Shown: piece by piece, positions 47,376-56,192 of the stretch
Numbering within the stretch: position 1 is the first letter of the stretch
Layout of the letters: each line of letters begins with the position of its first letter
Origin: Bacteroidales bacterium
GTDB lineage: Bacteria; Bacteroidota; Bacteroidia; Bacteroidales; Muribaculaceae
Assembly: GCA_019416425.1 (NCBI GenBank)
Contig: DXXK01000085.1
Location: forward strand, 1-64,000
DNA length: 64,000 nt
Reading direction: 5' to 3'
Translations under genes and position numbers: made by a program
The notes under the pieces: model-generated
Seen by the model: only the letters and a program-made list of their open reading frames with translations
Database searches by the model: none
What the model was told of the DNA's origin: nothing

Positions 47376-50300
47376 TTAGTCCAGAGTGATGCTCAGACCC
47401 AGACCGCGGAGCTCGTGCAGCAGCACATTGAGCGACTCGGGAATGCCGGGAGTAGGCATTGCGTCACCCTTGACGATAGCCTCGTAAGCCTTGCTGCGGC
47501 CCACAACGTCGTCGGACTTGATGGTCAGGATCTCCTGCAGGATATGCGCCGCTCCGAATGCCTCCAGCGCCCAAACCTCCATCTCTCCGAAACGCTGGCC
47601 ACCGAACTGGGCCTTACCGCCCAGAGGCTGCTGCGTGATCAGCGAGTACGGACCGATGGAACGTGCATGCATCTTGTCCTCCACCATGTGGCCCAGCTTC
47701 AGCATGTAGATCACGCCCACCGTCGCAGGCTGGTCGAAACGGTCGCCCGTTCCCCCGTCGTACAGGTACGTCTTGCCGTAACGGGGCAGTCCGGCCTTGT
47801 CAGTCCAGGCGTTAAGGTCGTCCAGACTGGCGCCGTCGAAGATAGGTGTCGAGAACTTCTCGCCCAGTTCACGGCCGGCCCATCCCAGCACAGTCTCGAA
47901 TATCTGTCCCAGGTTCATTCGAGAAGGCACACCCAGAGGATTCAGGACGATGTCCACCGGTGTTCCGTCAGCCAGGAACGGCATGTCCTCCTGACGTACC
48001 ACGCGGCTCACGATACCCTTGTTACCGTGGCGTCCGGCCATCTTGTCACCCACGCCGATCTTACGCTTCTTGGCGATGTAGACCTTGGCCATCTGCATGA
48101 TGCCGGCCGGCAGCTCGTCGCCGATGGTCAGGTCGAACTTGCGGCGGTGCAGCTCGGCCTCGATTTCCTTGGACTTGCGCAGATAGTTGGTGATCAGGGC
48201 ACCTATCATCTTGTTGATGCGTGCGTCCTCGGTCCATCCGGACAGCTGTACAGACTCGTAGTCCAGATTCTCGAAGTCGACATTGTCGAAAGTCGAACCC
48301 TCCGGTACCAGATCCGCACCCAGGAAGTCCTGAATACCGGCGGATGTCTGACCCTTGAGCAGTTTCTGGATCTTCTTTATCATCAGGTCCTTCAATTCCT
48401 GACGTTTGTCCTCGTACTCCTCCACCAGCAGCGGAAGCTGGGCGTTGACACTGTTGCGGTTGCCCTTCTTCTTGGTGGCCTTGGAGAACAGGCTGGTACC
48501 GATCACGACACCCTTCAACGACGGATTGGCCTTGAGCGAGGCATCCTTGACATCGCCGGCCTTATCGCCGAAGATGGCGCGGAGCAGCTTCTCCTCGGGC
48601 GTCGGATCGCTCTCGCCCTTAGGCGTGATCTTACCGATCATGATGTCGCCGGGAGCCACGTAAGCACCTACGCGGATTATACCGCGCTCATCCAGATTCT
48701 TGGTGGCGTCCTCGCTGACATTCGGGATATCGTTCGTGAGTTCCTCCATGCCGCGCTTCGTCTCGCGGACATCCGTGGTGTACTCGTCGACGTGCACCGA
48801 AGTCAGGATATCCTCGCGTACCATGCGCTCGTTCAGCACGATGGCGTCCTCATAGTTGTAACCCTTCCAGGGCATGAACGCAACCTTCAGGTTACGTCCC
48901 AGAGCAAGCTCACCCTTCTCGGTGGAGTAGCCCTCGGTCAGGATGTCACCCTTCTTGACACGCTGGCCCTTGTCGCAGATGGGACGCAGGTCGATGGTTG
49001 TGCTCTGGTTGGTGCGACGGAACTTAGGCAGTTTGTATTCCTTGGTTGCGGGTTCGAATTCAACGAACTCCTCATCCTCGGTGCGGTCGTACTTGATACG
49101 GATACGCTCTGAATCCACATACTCGATCACACCTTCGCCCTCGGCCATGATCTGCGTACGCGAGTCGCGGATCAACTGACCCTCGATACCGGTGCCGACA
49201 ATGGGAGCCTCGCTGCGCAGCAACGGCACAGCCTGGCGCATCATGTTCGAGCCCATCAACGCACGGTTTGCGTCGTCGTGCTCCAGGAACGGAATCAGCG
49301 ATGCGGCTATCGAGGCGATCTGCAGAGGCGACACATCCATCAGCTGCACCTCGTTGGGTGCTGCGATCGGGAAGTCGGCCTCCTTACGTGCCTTGATGCG
49401 GTTGTTGATGAATGTACCGTCATCATTGATCGGGGCGTTGCCTTGAGCGATTGTCTTACCCTCCTCGACCTCGGCGGTCATGTATACAACCTCATCGTTG
49501 TTCAAATCCACTACACCGTTCTCAACCTTACGGTATGGAGTCTCGATGAATCCGAGGTTGTTGATCTTGGCATATACGCAAAGGCTGGAGATCAGACCGA
49601 TGTTAGGACCCTCAGGAGTCTCGATCGGGCAGAGACGGCCGTAATGCGTGTAGTGTACGTCTCGCACCTCGAAACCGGCGCGCTCTCGGCTCAGACCACC
49701 GGGGCCCAGGGCCGACATACGGCGCTTGTGCGTGATTTCGGCCAGAGGGTTGGTCTGATCCATGAACTGCGACAGCGCGTTCGTGCCGAAAAATGTGTTG
49801 ATTACCGCCGATATGGTCTTGGCGTTGATCAGGTCGATGGGTTTGAACACCTCGGTGTCACGCACGTTCATCTTCTCGCGGATGCTGCGTGCCACACGGG
49901 CCAGGCCCACGCCGAACTGATTGTAGAGCTGCTCGCCTACCGTACGCACGCGACGGTTGCTCAGGTGGTCGATATCGTCAACGTCACTCTTGGCGTTGAT
50001 CAGCTCGATCAGGTACTTGATGATGGCTATGATGTCCTCGCGCGTCAGAACCTTCACATCCATCGGAGTGTCGAGACCAAGCTTCTTGTTGATACGGTAG
50101 CGGCCTACCTCGCCCAGGTCATAACGCTTCTCCGAGAAGAAGAGGCTCTGAATCACCTCGCGCGCCGATGCGGGATCCGGTGGATCGGCGTTGCGCAGCT
50201 GTCGGTAGATGTAGGTGACCGCCTCCTGCTCGGAGTTGGTCATATCGCGCTGCAGGGTGTTGAAGATTATGCTGTAGTCAACAGCTGCGACACCCTCCTT

Positions 50301-51191
50301 CTCCAAAAGGATGGATTTTACGCCGCTGTTCAGGATCGCATCGATGACGTTCTCGGTAATCTCCTCGCCGCGCTCCACTATCTTTACGATACGCTCCGTG
50401 GTCCAGACCTCGCCGGTATCCGGATCAACCACGTCCTCGTAGCTGCTCTCCATGACACGTCCGGCAAGCTTGCGGCCAATCACCTTCTTGAGGTTCTCCT
50501 CCGTCACCTTGATTTCCTCGGCGAGGTCGAAAATCTCCACGATTTCCTTATCGCTCTCGAATCCGATGGCGCGCAGCAGCGTGGTTACCGGCAGCTTCTT
50601 CTTACGGTCGATGTAAGCGTACATCACGTTGTTGATGTCGGTTGCGAATTCAATCCACGAGCCGCGGAACGGAATTATACGGGCCGAATACAGCTTAGTT
50701 CCGTTGGCATGTATGCTGTTACCGAAAAACACACCGGGCGAACGGTGAAGCTGTGAAACCACAACGCGTTCGGCACCATTGATCACGAATGTGCCTTGCT
50801 CGGTCATGTAAGGGATAGTACCGAGATACACGTTCTGCACCTCGGTCGAGAAATCAGTATGGTCCGGGTCATTGCACGACAGCTTCAGCTTTGCCTTCAG
50901 GGGCACGCTGTAAGTCAGACCACGTTTCAGACACTCTTCGATGGTGTAACGAGGCGGGTCGATGTAATAATCCAGGAACTCCAGCACGTAGTTGCTGCGT
51001 GTGTCCGTGATGGGGAAGTTTTCGGCGAATACTTTGTACAATCCCTGTTGTTTGCGCTGCTCCGGCGGAGTGTCCAGCTGCAGGAAGTCGCGGAACGACT
51101 TCAGCTGGATGTCCAGGAAATCCGGGAAAGGCAGTGGATTTTTAATCGACGCGAAGTTTACACGCGGTTTTTCGGTTAAATTTACTGACAT
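47376..51191 (-). CDS. rpoB: RNA polymerase subunit beta
   Basis: The 1271-residue subunit has the rifampicin-pocket region (FFGTNALSQFMDQTNPL, then HKRRMSALGPGGLSRERAG) and ends with the conserved LQSLG-like counterpart LHELRGLGLSI. There are no disruptions. It lies downstream of rplL across a spacer of about 260 bp that holds two hairpins, and upstream of rpoC. Confidence 0.98.
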   Translation of the reverse strand: MSVNLTEKPRVNFASIKNPLPFPDFLDIQLKSFRDFLQLDTPPEQRKQQGLYKVFAENFPITDTRSNYVLEFLDYYIDPPRYTIEECLKRGLTYSVPLKAKLKLSCNDPDHTDFSTEVQNVYLGTIPYMTEQGTFVINGAERVVVSQLHRSPGVFFGNSIHANGTKLYSARIIPFRGSWIEFATDINNVMYAYIDRKKKLPVTTLLRAIGFESDKEIVEIFDLAEEIKVTEENLKKVIGRKLAGRVMESSYEDVVDPDTGEVWTTERIVKIVERGEEITENVIDAILNSGVKSILLEKEGVAAVDYSIIFNTLQRDMTNSEQEAVTYIYRQLRNADPPDPASAREVIQSLFFSEKRYDLGEVGRYRINKKLGLDTPMDVKVLTREDIIAIIKYLIELINAKSDVDDIDHLSNRRVRTVGEQLYNQFGVGLARVARSIREKMNVRDTEVFKPIDLINAKTISAVINTFFGTNALSQFMDQTNPLAEITHKRRMSALGPGGLSRERAGFEVRDVHYTHYGRLCPIETPEGPNIGLISSLCVYAKINNLGFIETPYRKVENGVVDLNNDEVVYMTAEVEEGKTIAQGNAPINDDGTFINNRIKARKEADFPIAAPNEVQLMDVSPLQIASIAASLIPFLEHDDANRALMGSNMMRQAVPLLRSEAPIVGTGIEGQLIRDSRTQIMAEGEGVIEYVDSERIRIKYDRTEDEEFVEFEPATKEYKLPKFRRTNQSTTIDLRPICDKGQRVKKGDILTEGYSTEKGELALGRNLKVAFMPWKGYNYEDAIVLNERMVREDILTSVHVDEYTTDVRETKRGMEELTNDIPNVSEDATKNLDERGIIRVGAYVAPGDIMIGKITPKGESDPTPEEKLLRAIFGDKAGDVKDASLKANPSLKGVVIGTSLFSKATKKKGNRNSVNAQLPLLVEEYEDKRQELKDLMIKKIQKLLKGQTSAGIQDFLGADLVPEGSTFDNVDFENLDYESVQLSGWTEDARINKMIGALITNYLRKSKEIEAELHRRKFDLTIGDELPAGIMQMAKVYIAKKRKIGVGDKMAGRHGNKGIVSRVVRQEDMPFLADGTPVDIVLNPLGVPSRMNLGQIFETVLGWAGRELGEKFSTPIFDGASLDDLNAWTDKAGLPRYGKTYLYDGGTGDRFDQPATVGVIYMLKLGHMVEDKMHARSIGPYSLITQQPLGGKAQFGGQRFGEMEVWALEAFGAAHILQEILTIKSDDVVGRSKAYEAIVKGDAMPTPGIPESLNVLLHELRGLGLSITLD

Positions 51192-51453
51192 TGTTGGGGA
51201 TTTAAAATCTTGATTACGGAGGTCTGTGAAGGTAATTGCAGTATCGTTTTATAAAACTTAAAAAGCTTCTGTGACCTCGCGCATGATGGTCAAGGTGAGA
51301 GGATACAAAACGCGTGCCTGGAAATGCAAAAAAATGCAAATGTCAATTCACGCGTAATCATCGACGTCCCGACGGGCATCGATGATAGAGATTAATAGGC
51401 TAAGAACGCTAACATATGTGGAGCGTTCTTAACCTATATGATGATGGTTCGGC
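51192..51453 (-). promoter_or_regulatory. rplL-rpoB spacer with two hairpins
   Basis: This 262-bp gap contains two perfect-arm hairpins on the transcript: TAAGAACGCT/AGCGTTCTTA (51431-51401, ten pairs, 11-base loop) and TCATCGA/TCGATGA with an inner CCCG/CGGG (51385-51358). Neither has a T-run. In E. coli the same spacer holds a partial terminator and an RNase III site; a similar role is an inference. Confidence 0.6.
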
Positions 51454-51828
51454 TTACTTCAGCTCAACCTCGGCACCAGCCTCCTCGAGCTGCTTCTTCA
51501 GACCCTCGGCCTCAGCCTTGGGCAGGCCTTCCTTGATGTTGCTGGGAGCGTTGTCAACGAGCTCCTTAGCCTCCTTCAGGCCAAGACCTGTCAGCTCCTT
51601 GACGAGCTTGACTACGGCCAGCTTCGATGCGCCGGGAGCCTTCAGGACTACATCGAAGTTAGTCTTCTCCTCAGCGGCGGGCGCACCGGCGGCGGGACCG
51701 GCGGCTACTGCTACCGCTGCTGCGGCGGGCTCGATGCCATATTCGTTCTTCAGAATCTCTGCGAGTTCGTTTACTTCCTTTACGGTCAGGTTAACAAGCT
51801 GCTCTGCAAATGCTTTCAAATCTGCCAT
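51454..51828 (-). CDS. rplL: 50S ribosomal protein L7/L12
   Basis: The 124-residue acidic protein has the N-terminal dimerisation domain (FAEQLVNLTVKEVNELAEIL), an alanine/glycine-rich hinge (AAAVAVAAGPAAGAPAAE) and the C-terminal factor-binding domain (KTNFDVVLK, KLAVVKLVKELTGLGLKEAKELVD). L7/L12 forms the flexible stalk that recruits translation factors. It lies 36 nt after rplJ. Confidence 0.97.
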   Translation of the reverse strand: MADLKAFAEQLVNLTVKEVNELAEILKNEYGIEPAAAAVAVAAGPAAGAPAAEEKTNFDVVLKAPGASKLAVVKLVKELTGLGLKEAKELVDNAPSNIKEGLPKAEAEGLKKQLEEAGAEVELK

Positions 51829-51864
51829 TTTCGTATTTCTTTTTTAATTTTTTACTGATTGGGT

Positions 51865-52389
51865 TTATGCTTCTTTCTTGGAGAGGGTTTCCAGTACACC
51901 GTGCAGTATATTTGCACCGCTCTGAAGTGCGCTGATAACGTTCTTGGCCGGAGACTGCAGCAGTGCCACGACATCGGCGATAAGTTCGTTCTTGCTCTTG
52001 ATATTGGAAAGGACCTCCAAGTTTTCCTCACCAACGTACACTGTTTCCTCCACATACGCGCCCTTAAGCATGGGCAGCGTCTCCTTCTTGTCGCGGAACT
52101 TCTTGATCAGACGCGCCGGAGCATTACCGACGTTGCTGAGCAACAGAGTTGTCTCGCCGTGGAGAAGATCATATAATTCCGAATAATCGGTCTCACTTGC
52201 TTCTAAAGCCTTCTTCAGCAACGTATTCTTGACGCAAAGCATCTTGATATCGCTGCCGAAGCATGCACGGCGCAGTTGGCTTGTCTTCTCGGCGTTCAGA
52301 CCCTGGGTCTGTACCAAGTACATACAGCCGTACTGTGCAATCTCCTCACCGATTTTGCTGATGATTATCGCTTTATCTTCCTTTTTCAT
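51865..52389 (-). CDS. rplJ: 50S ribosomal protein L10
   Basis: The 174-residue protein has the L10 region that binds 23S rRNA and L11 (MKKEDKAIIISKIGEEI) and a C-terminal helix that holds L12 dimers. It starts 22 nt after the rplA stop, so a classic long L10 leader is absent or lies within the rplA end. Genes rplJ and rplL follow rplK and rplA as in most bacteria. Confidence 0.96.
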   Translation of the reverse strand: MKKEDKAIIISKIGEEIAQYGCMYLVQTQGLNAEKTSQLRRACFGSDIKMLCVKNTLLKKALEASETDYSELYDLLHGETTLLLSNVGNAPARLIKKFRDKKETLPMLKGAYVEETVYVGEENLEVLSNIKSKNELIADVVALLQSPAKNVISALQSGANILHGVLETLSKKEA

Positions 52390-52411
52390 TGCTTTTCTTC
52401 GTGTTTAAAGA

Positions 52412-53107
52412 TTATTCAGCTACCGACTTCGGGTCCACCTTGATGCCGGGGCCCATAGTGCTTGAAAGATAAATGCTCTTGATATATGTGCCTTTCGATG
52501 TGGCCGGTTTCAGCTTGATCAGTGTATTGATGAACTCCTTCGCATTGTCTCGCATTGCCTCGGCGCTGAACGATGTCTTGCCTACCGATGCGTGAACAAT
52601 ACCGGTCTTGTCCACCTTGAAGTCAATCTTACCCTGCTTTACCTCCTTGACAGCCTTGGCGACATCCATGGTCACCGTACCGCTCTTGGGGTTAGGCATC
52701 AGTCCGCGCGGACCCAGGATACGTCCCAACGGTCCGAGCTTACCCATTACAGAGGGCTGAGTGATGATGACATCCACGTCCGTCCAGCCATCCTTGATTT
52801 TCTGGATGTATTCGTCCAGTCCTACGTAGTCGGCACCCGCCTCCTTGGCTGCTGCCTCCGCATCCGGACCGCACATCACCAGTACGCGTACCTCCTTACC
52901 GGTGCCGTGAGGCAACGATACGACGCCTCGTACCATCTGGTCGGCCTTACGGGGGTCAACACCCAGACGTACATCGATGTCAAGCGATGCATCGAACTTC
53001 TCGAACGATATCTCCTTCACCTTCTCCGCGGCTTCCGCAAGGGTGTATGACTTCCCAGCCTCAATCTTCGATAAAGCTTCCTTCTGATTTTTTGTCAGTT
53101 TTCCCAT
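52412..53107 (-). CDS. rplA: 50S ribosomal protein L1
   Basis: The 231-residue protein shows the L1 motifs SLPHGTGKEVRVLVM, GRILGPRGLMPNPKSGTV and the C-terminal YIKSIYLSSTMGPGIKVDP. L1 forms the mobile E-site stalk and often represses its own operon. It follows rplK by 12 nt. Confidence 0.97.
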   Translation of the reverse strand: MGKLTKNQKEALSKIEAGKSYTLAEAAEKVKEISFEKFDASLDIDVRLGVDPRKADQMVRGVVSLPHGTGKEVRVLVMCGPDAEAAAKEAGADYVGLDEYIQKIKDGWTDVDVIITQPSVMGKLGPLGRILGPRGLMPNPKSGTVTMDVAKAVKEVKQGKIDFKVDKTGIVHASVGKTSFSAEAMRDNAKEFINTLIKLKPATSKGTYIKSIYLSSTMGPGIKVDPKSVAE

Positions 53108-53119
53108 TGTCTTTGAAGA

Positions 53120-53563
53120 TTAATTGTTTTCAGGGAACGCCCCTTTCACGGTGATACCCATGCTACGGGCTGTACCCGCTACCATGCGCATGGCGGACTC
53201 AATGGTGAAACAGTTCAAATCAGGCATCTTGTCCTGTGCAATTGTCTTGACCTGCTCCCAGGTGATCTCTGCCACCTTCTTGCGGTTAGGCTGTGCGCTA
53301 CCGCTCTTCAGGTGCGCCACCTCCTTAAGCTGTACTGCTACCGGAGGCGTCTTTACAACAAAGTCGAAGCTCTTGTCCGTGTAATACGTGATGACTACAG
53401 GCAGAACCTTACCGGCCTTGTCCTGGGTACGGGCATTGAATTGCTTGCAAAATTCCATGATATTGATACCCTTCGAACCCAGTGCGGGTCCGACTGGCGG
53501 TGACGGGTTTGCCTTGCCACCATTGATCTGCAATTTGATCTGTCCAGCAATTTCTTTTGCCAT
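53120..53563 (-). CDS. rplK: 50S ribosomal protein L11
   Basis: The 147-residue protein has GQIKLQINGGKANPSPPVGPALGSKGINIMEFCKQ-type N-terminal sequence (positions 7-42) and the C-terminal rRNA-binding domain (AEITWEQVKTIAQDKMPDLN). It is placed 65 nt after nusG in the standard order. Confidence 0.97.
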   Translation of the reverse strand: MAKEIAGQIKLQINGGKANPSPPVGPALGSKGINIMEFCKQFNARTQDKAGKVLPVVITYYTDKSFDFVVKTPPVAVQLKEVAHLKSGSAQPNRKKVAEITWEQVKTIAQDKMPDLNCFTIESAMRMVAGTARSMGITVKGAFPENN

Positions 53564-53628
53564 TGTCCTATTTGTTATTTAGTTGGTGTGAATACCTTGT
53601 GACTTCCTTCGCGTAACATCAAATTCCG

Positions 53629-54183
53629 TCACACCTTCTCCACTTGGGATATCTCCAACGTCAGGTCATTGCCTCGGCCAAATATCTTGACCTCTACTAT
53701 AACCCGGTTTCTCTCACGGTCAATCTCCTTGATGGTTCCCGTAAAGCCGTTGAACGGTCCGAACGTCACCTTCACCGTCTCGCCTTCCAGGTAGTTCACG
53801 ACTTCTTCAGCCGCCTGGACATTCGATTCATCCTGACGACCGAGCATGCGTTCCACCTCCTCGGGTGTCAACGGCACGGGATCCGATGTCTTGGCACGTC
53901 CACGCAAAAAGTCAATGACATTCGTGGTGTTACGGAGCTCATATATAACCTCGCCGGTCAGCTCCGCCTCAACGAAGACGTAACCGGAATAGAGGTTATG
54001 CTCCCTCAACACTTTCTTGCCACTGGGCGTAGTCGTGTACTTCTTCTCGGTCGGAATCAGTACCTGCGATACATGTTTGCCAAGATCCGTGTTCTTGATA
54101 GACGCATCAAGAACTTCCTTGACCTTAGCCTCCTTACCCGAAATGGCACGCAGCACGTACCATCTCTTCTTGACTTCAGCCAT
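53629..54183 (-). CDS. nusG: Transcription termination/antitermination factor NusG
   Basis: The 184-residue protein has an NGN domain (KKRWYVLRAISGKEAKVKE, then SGYVFVEAEL) and a C-terminal KOW domain (GETVKVTFGPFNGFTGTIKEID). NusG binds the RNA polymerase clamp and links it to Rho or to ribosomes. It lies 25 nt after secE. Confidence 0.96.
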   Translation of the reverse strand: MAEVKKRWYVLRAISGKEAKVKEVLDASIKNTDLGKHVSQVLIPTEKKYTTTPSGKKVLREHNLYSGYVFVEAELTGEVIYELRNTTNVIDFLRGRAKTSDPVPLTPEEVERMLGRQDESNVQAAEEVVNYLEGETVKVTFGPFNGFTGTIKEIDRERNRVIVEVKIFGRGNDLTLEISQVEKV

Positions 54184-54208
54184 TGAAATTCAGCTTTACT
54201 AAGAATTG

Positions 54209-54400
54209 TTAGAAACTGATGCTGTAGATTAACTCCATCAGCAAAGAGAACACCTTATCCACCGCCCAGATAAACACTGCCAGAATGATGGAAGCTATCA
54301 GGACCAGCACTGAACTGTTGATAAGCTGCTTCTGTGTCGGCCAGGAAACCTTATAGACCAATTCGTTATAAGACTCCTTGATATCCTGTATTAATTTCAT
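54209..54400 (-). CDS. secE: Preprotein translocase subunit SecE
   Basis: From the ATG at 54400 the product is 63 residues with a basic start and one membrane span (VLVLIASIILAVFIWAVDKVF). The start at 54400 is chosen over 54418 because it is preceded by AAGGAA and avoids overlap with the tRNA-Trp gene at 54413-54488. SecE clamps SecY in the membrane. It lies 13 nt after the tRNA-Trp gene. Confidence 0.94.
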   Translation of the reverse strand: MKLIQDIKESYNELVYKVSWPTQKQLINSSVLVLIASIILAVFIWAVDKVFSLLMELIYSISF

Positions 54401-54412
54401 TTCCTTATTATT

Positions 54413-54488
54413 TGGCACGGGAAGAAAGACTCGAACTCTCGACCCTTGGTTTTGGAGACCAATGCTCTACCAACTGAGCTATTCCCGT
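54413..54488 (-). tRNA. tRNA-Trp (anticodon CCA)
   Basis: The 76-nt cloverleaf on the minus strand has the acceptor ACGGGAA/TTCCCGT with discriminator G and encoded CCA. The anticodon loop CTCCAAA carries CCA. It sits between tuf and secE, as in many bacteria. Confidence 0.96.
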
Positions 54489-54538
54489 GTATCAGGGGCC
54501 TTCGGTTGCCCGCAGGCCCCTTATTCAGTCTTTACGAA

Positions 54539-55726
54539 TCAATCGTCGATTACGGCTGTGATCTGGCCCGATCCAACGGTACGACCACCCTCGCGGATTG
54601 CGAAACGCAGACCCGGATCCATAGCGACCTTTGTGATCAGCTGAACGTCAATCTCAACGTTATCGCCAGGCATTACCATCTCTACGCCCTCCGGCAGCTT
54701 AATCTCGCCGGTAACATCCAGAGTACGGATGTAGAACTGGGGACGGTACTTGTTGTGGAACGGAGTATGACGGCCACCCTCTTCCTTCTTCAGGATATAG
54801 ACCTGAGCCTTGAAGTGATCGTGAGGCTTAACCTGTCCGGGATGGCAGATAACCATACCACGCTTAACCTCGTCCTTGTCGATACCACGGAGCAACAGAC
54901 CTACGTTATCACCGGCCTCGCCCTCGTCCAGAATCTTGCGGAACATCTCGACACCGGTAACAACCGATTTCTTGTCCTCGCCCAGACCCAGGATCTGAAC
55001 CTCGTCGCCGACCTTTACGCGACCAGCCTCGATACGGCCGGTAGCAACAGTACCACGACCTGTAATGGAGAATACGTCCTCGACAGGCATCAGGAAGGGC
55101 TTATCTACATCACGCGGAGGCAGAGGAATCCAGTTGTCAACGGCATCCATCAGCTCCATTACCTTGGCTACCCACTTCGGATCACCCTCCAGGGCACCCA
55201 GCGCGGAACCACGGATCACGGGAGTGTTGTCACCGTCGTACTCGTACTGAGACAGCAGGTCACGCATATCCATCTCGACCAGCTCCAGCATCTCCTCATC
55301 GTCTACCTGGTCGCACTTGTTCATGAATACAACCAGACGGGGAACGTTCACCTGACGGGCGAGCAGGATGTGCTCACGGGTCTGGGGCATCGGACCGTCG
55401 GTAGCGGCTACTACGATGATGGCACCATCCATCTGAGCAGCACCGGTTACCATGTTCTTCACATAGTCGGCGTGTCCGGGGCAGTCAACGTGCGCGTAGT
55501 GACGGTTTGCAGTCTCGTACTCTACGTGAGCCGTATTGATTGTGATACCACGCTCCTTCTCCTCGGGAGCGTTATCGATGGAGTCGAACGAGCGGAGCTC
55601 GGAAAGACCCTGCTCAGCCAGAACCTTGGTTATGGCAGCGGTCAGAGTCGTCTTGCCATGGTCCACGTGACCAATCGTACCGATGTTCACATGGGGTTTG
55701 GTTCTTTCGAATTTCTCTTTAGCCAT
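54539..55726 (-). CDS. tuf: Elongation factor Tu
   Basis: The 395-residue GTPase has GHVDHGKTTL, the DCPGHADYVKNM segment and NKCDQVDD, followed by domains II and III. The ATG at 55726 (MAKEKFERTKPHVN) is the family start; the upstream in-frame start at 55831 overlaps tRNA-Thr and is rejected. EF-Tu delivers aminoacyl-tRNAs to the ribosome. The tRNA genes directly flank the gene on both sides. Confidence 0.98.
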   Translation of the reverse strand: MAKEKFERTKPHVNIGTIGHVDHGKTTLTAAITKVLAEQGLSELRSFDSIDNAPEEKERGITINTAHVEYETANRHYAHVDCPGHADYVKNMVTGAAQMDGAIIVVAATDGPMPQTREHILLARQVNVPRLVVFMNKCDQVDDEEMLELVEMDMRDLLSQYEYDGDNTPVIRGSALGALEGDPKWVAKVMELMDAVDNWIPLPPRDVDKPFLMPVEDVFSITGRGTVATGRIEAGRVKVGDEVQILGLGEDKKSVVTGVEMFRKILDEGEAGDNVGLLLRGIDKDEVKRGMVICHPGQVKPHDHFKAQVYILKKEEGGRHTPFHNKYRPQFYIRTLDVTGEIKLPEGVEMVMPGDNVEIDVQLITKVAMDPGLRFAIREGGRTVGSGQITAVIDD

Positions 55727-55786
55727 TTTGCTATATTTTGATTTTGATTTTTCCTCTTGAATTCGAGGAGAGGTTAGAAAAAAAAC

Positions 55787-55861
<75 letters not shown>

Positions 55862-55868
55862 AATTGTG

Positions 55869-55941
55869 AGCGGAAAACGAGGTTCGAACTCGCGACCCTT
55901 AGCTTGGAAGGCTAATGCTCTACCAACTGAGCTACTTCCGC
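55869..55941 (-). tRNA. tRNA-Gly (anticodon TCC)
   Basis: The 73-nt cloverleaf on the minus strand has an acceptor GCGGAAG with TTTCCGC (one G-U pair), anticodon loop CTTCCAA and discriminator T. CCA is not encoded. It lies 7 nt before tRNA-Thr. Confidence 0.95.
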
Positions 55942-55963
55942 AATCGTCGAACTTGTCGACCGG

Positions 55964-56046
55964 TGGGTGGAGATGGATTCGAACCACCGTAGGCGTAAGC
56001 CAGCAGATTTACAGTCTGCCCCATTTGGCCACTCTGGTATCCACCC
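55964..56046 (-). tRNA. tRNA-Tyr (anticodon GTA)
   Basis: The 83-nt cloverleaf on the minus strand has acceptor GGGTGGA/TCCACCC, a long variable arm and the anticodon loop TGTAAAT (GTA). CCA is not encoded. It is the first gene of the superoperon, followed by tRNA-Gly, tRNA-Thr and tuf, the same kinds of genes as in the E. coli thrU-tyrU-glyT-thrT-tufB unit. Confidence 0.95.
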
Positions 56047-56090
56047 TTTCGGAACCGCTTTAGGCATGCGCCCCTCGCGAATTCCGAGTG

Positions 56091-56122
56091 CAAAGTTATA
56101 ACGAATTTTCTTTATGTGCAAA
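56091..56122 (-). promoter_or_regulatory. Promoter of the tRNA-tuf-rpoBC superoperon
   Basis: On the minus strand TTTG (56122-56119) is followed after 20 bp by TAACTTTG (56098-56091), a perfect Bacteroidetes match. Transcription would begin at about 56084, 38 nt before tRNA-Tyr. Confidence 0.8.
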
Positions 56123-56192
56123 TCTTATTCGTTATTTTTTCTAAAAAAAATCTTAACAGACTGCAAGTCAGCCCGTAATTTTCTGCACATTT

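Noticed and set aside
54446..55741. 431-codon plus-strand frame opposite tuf
   Set aside because: A complete shadow of tuf that also runs through the tRNA-Trp gene.
56138..56175. Terminator after glmS
   Set aside because: There is a T-rich run but only a four-pair stem (GACT/AGTC); too weak to annotate with confidence.
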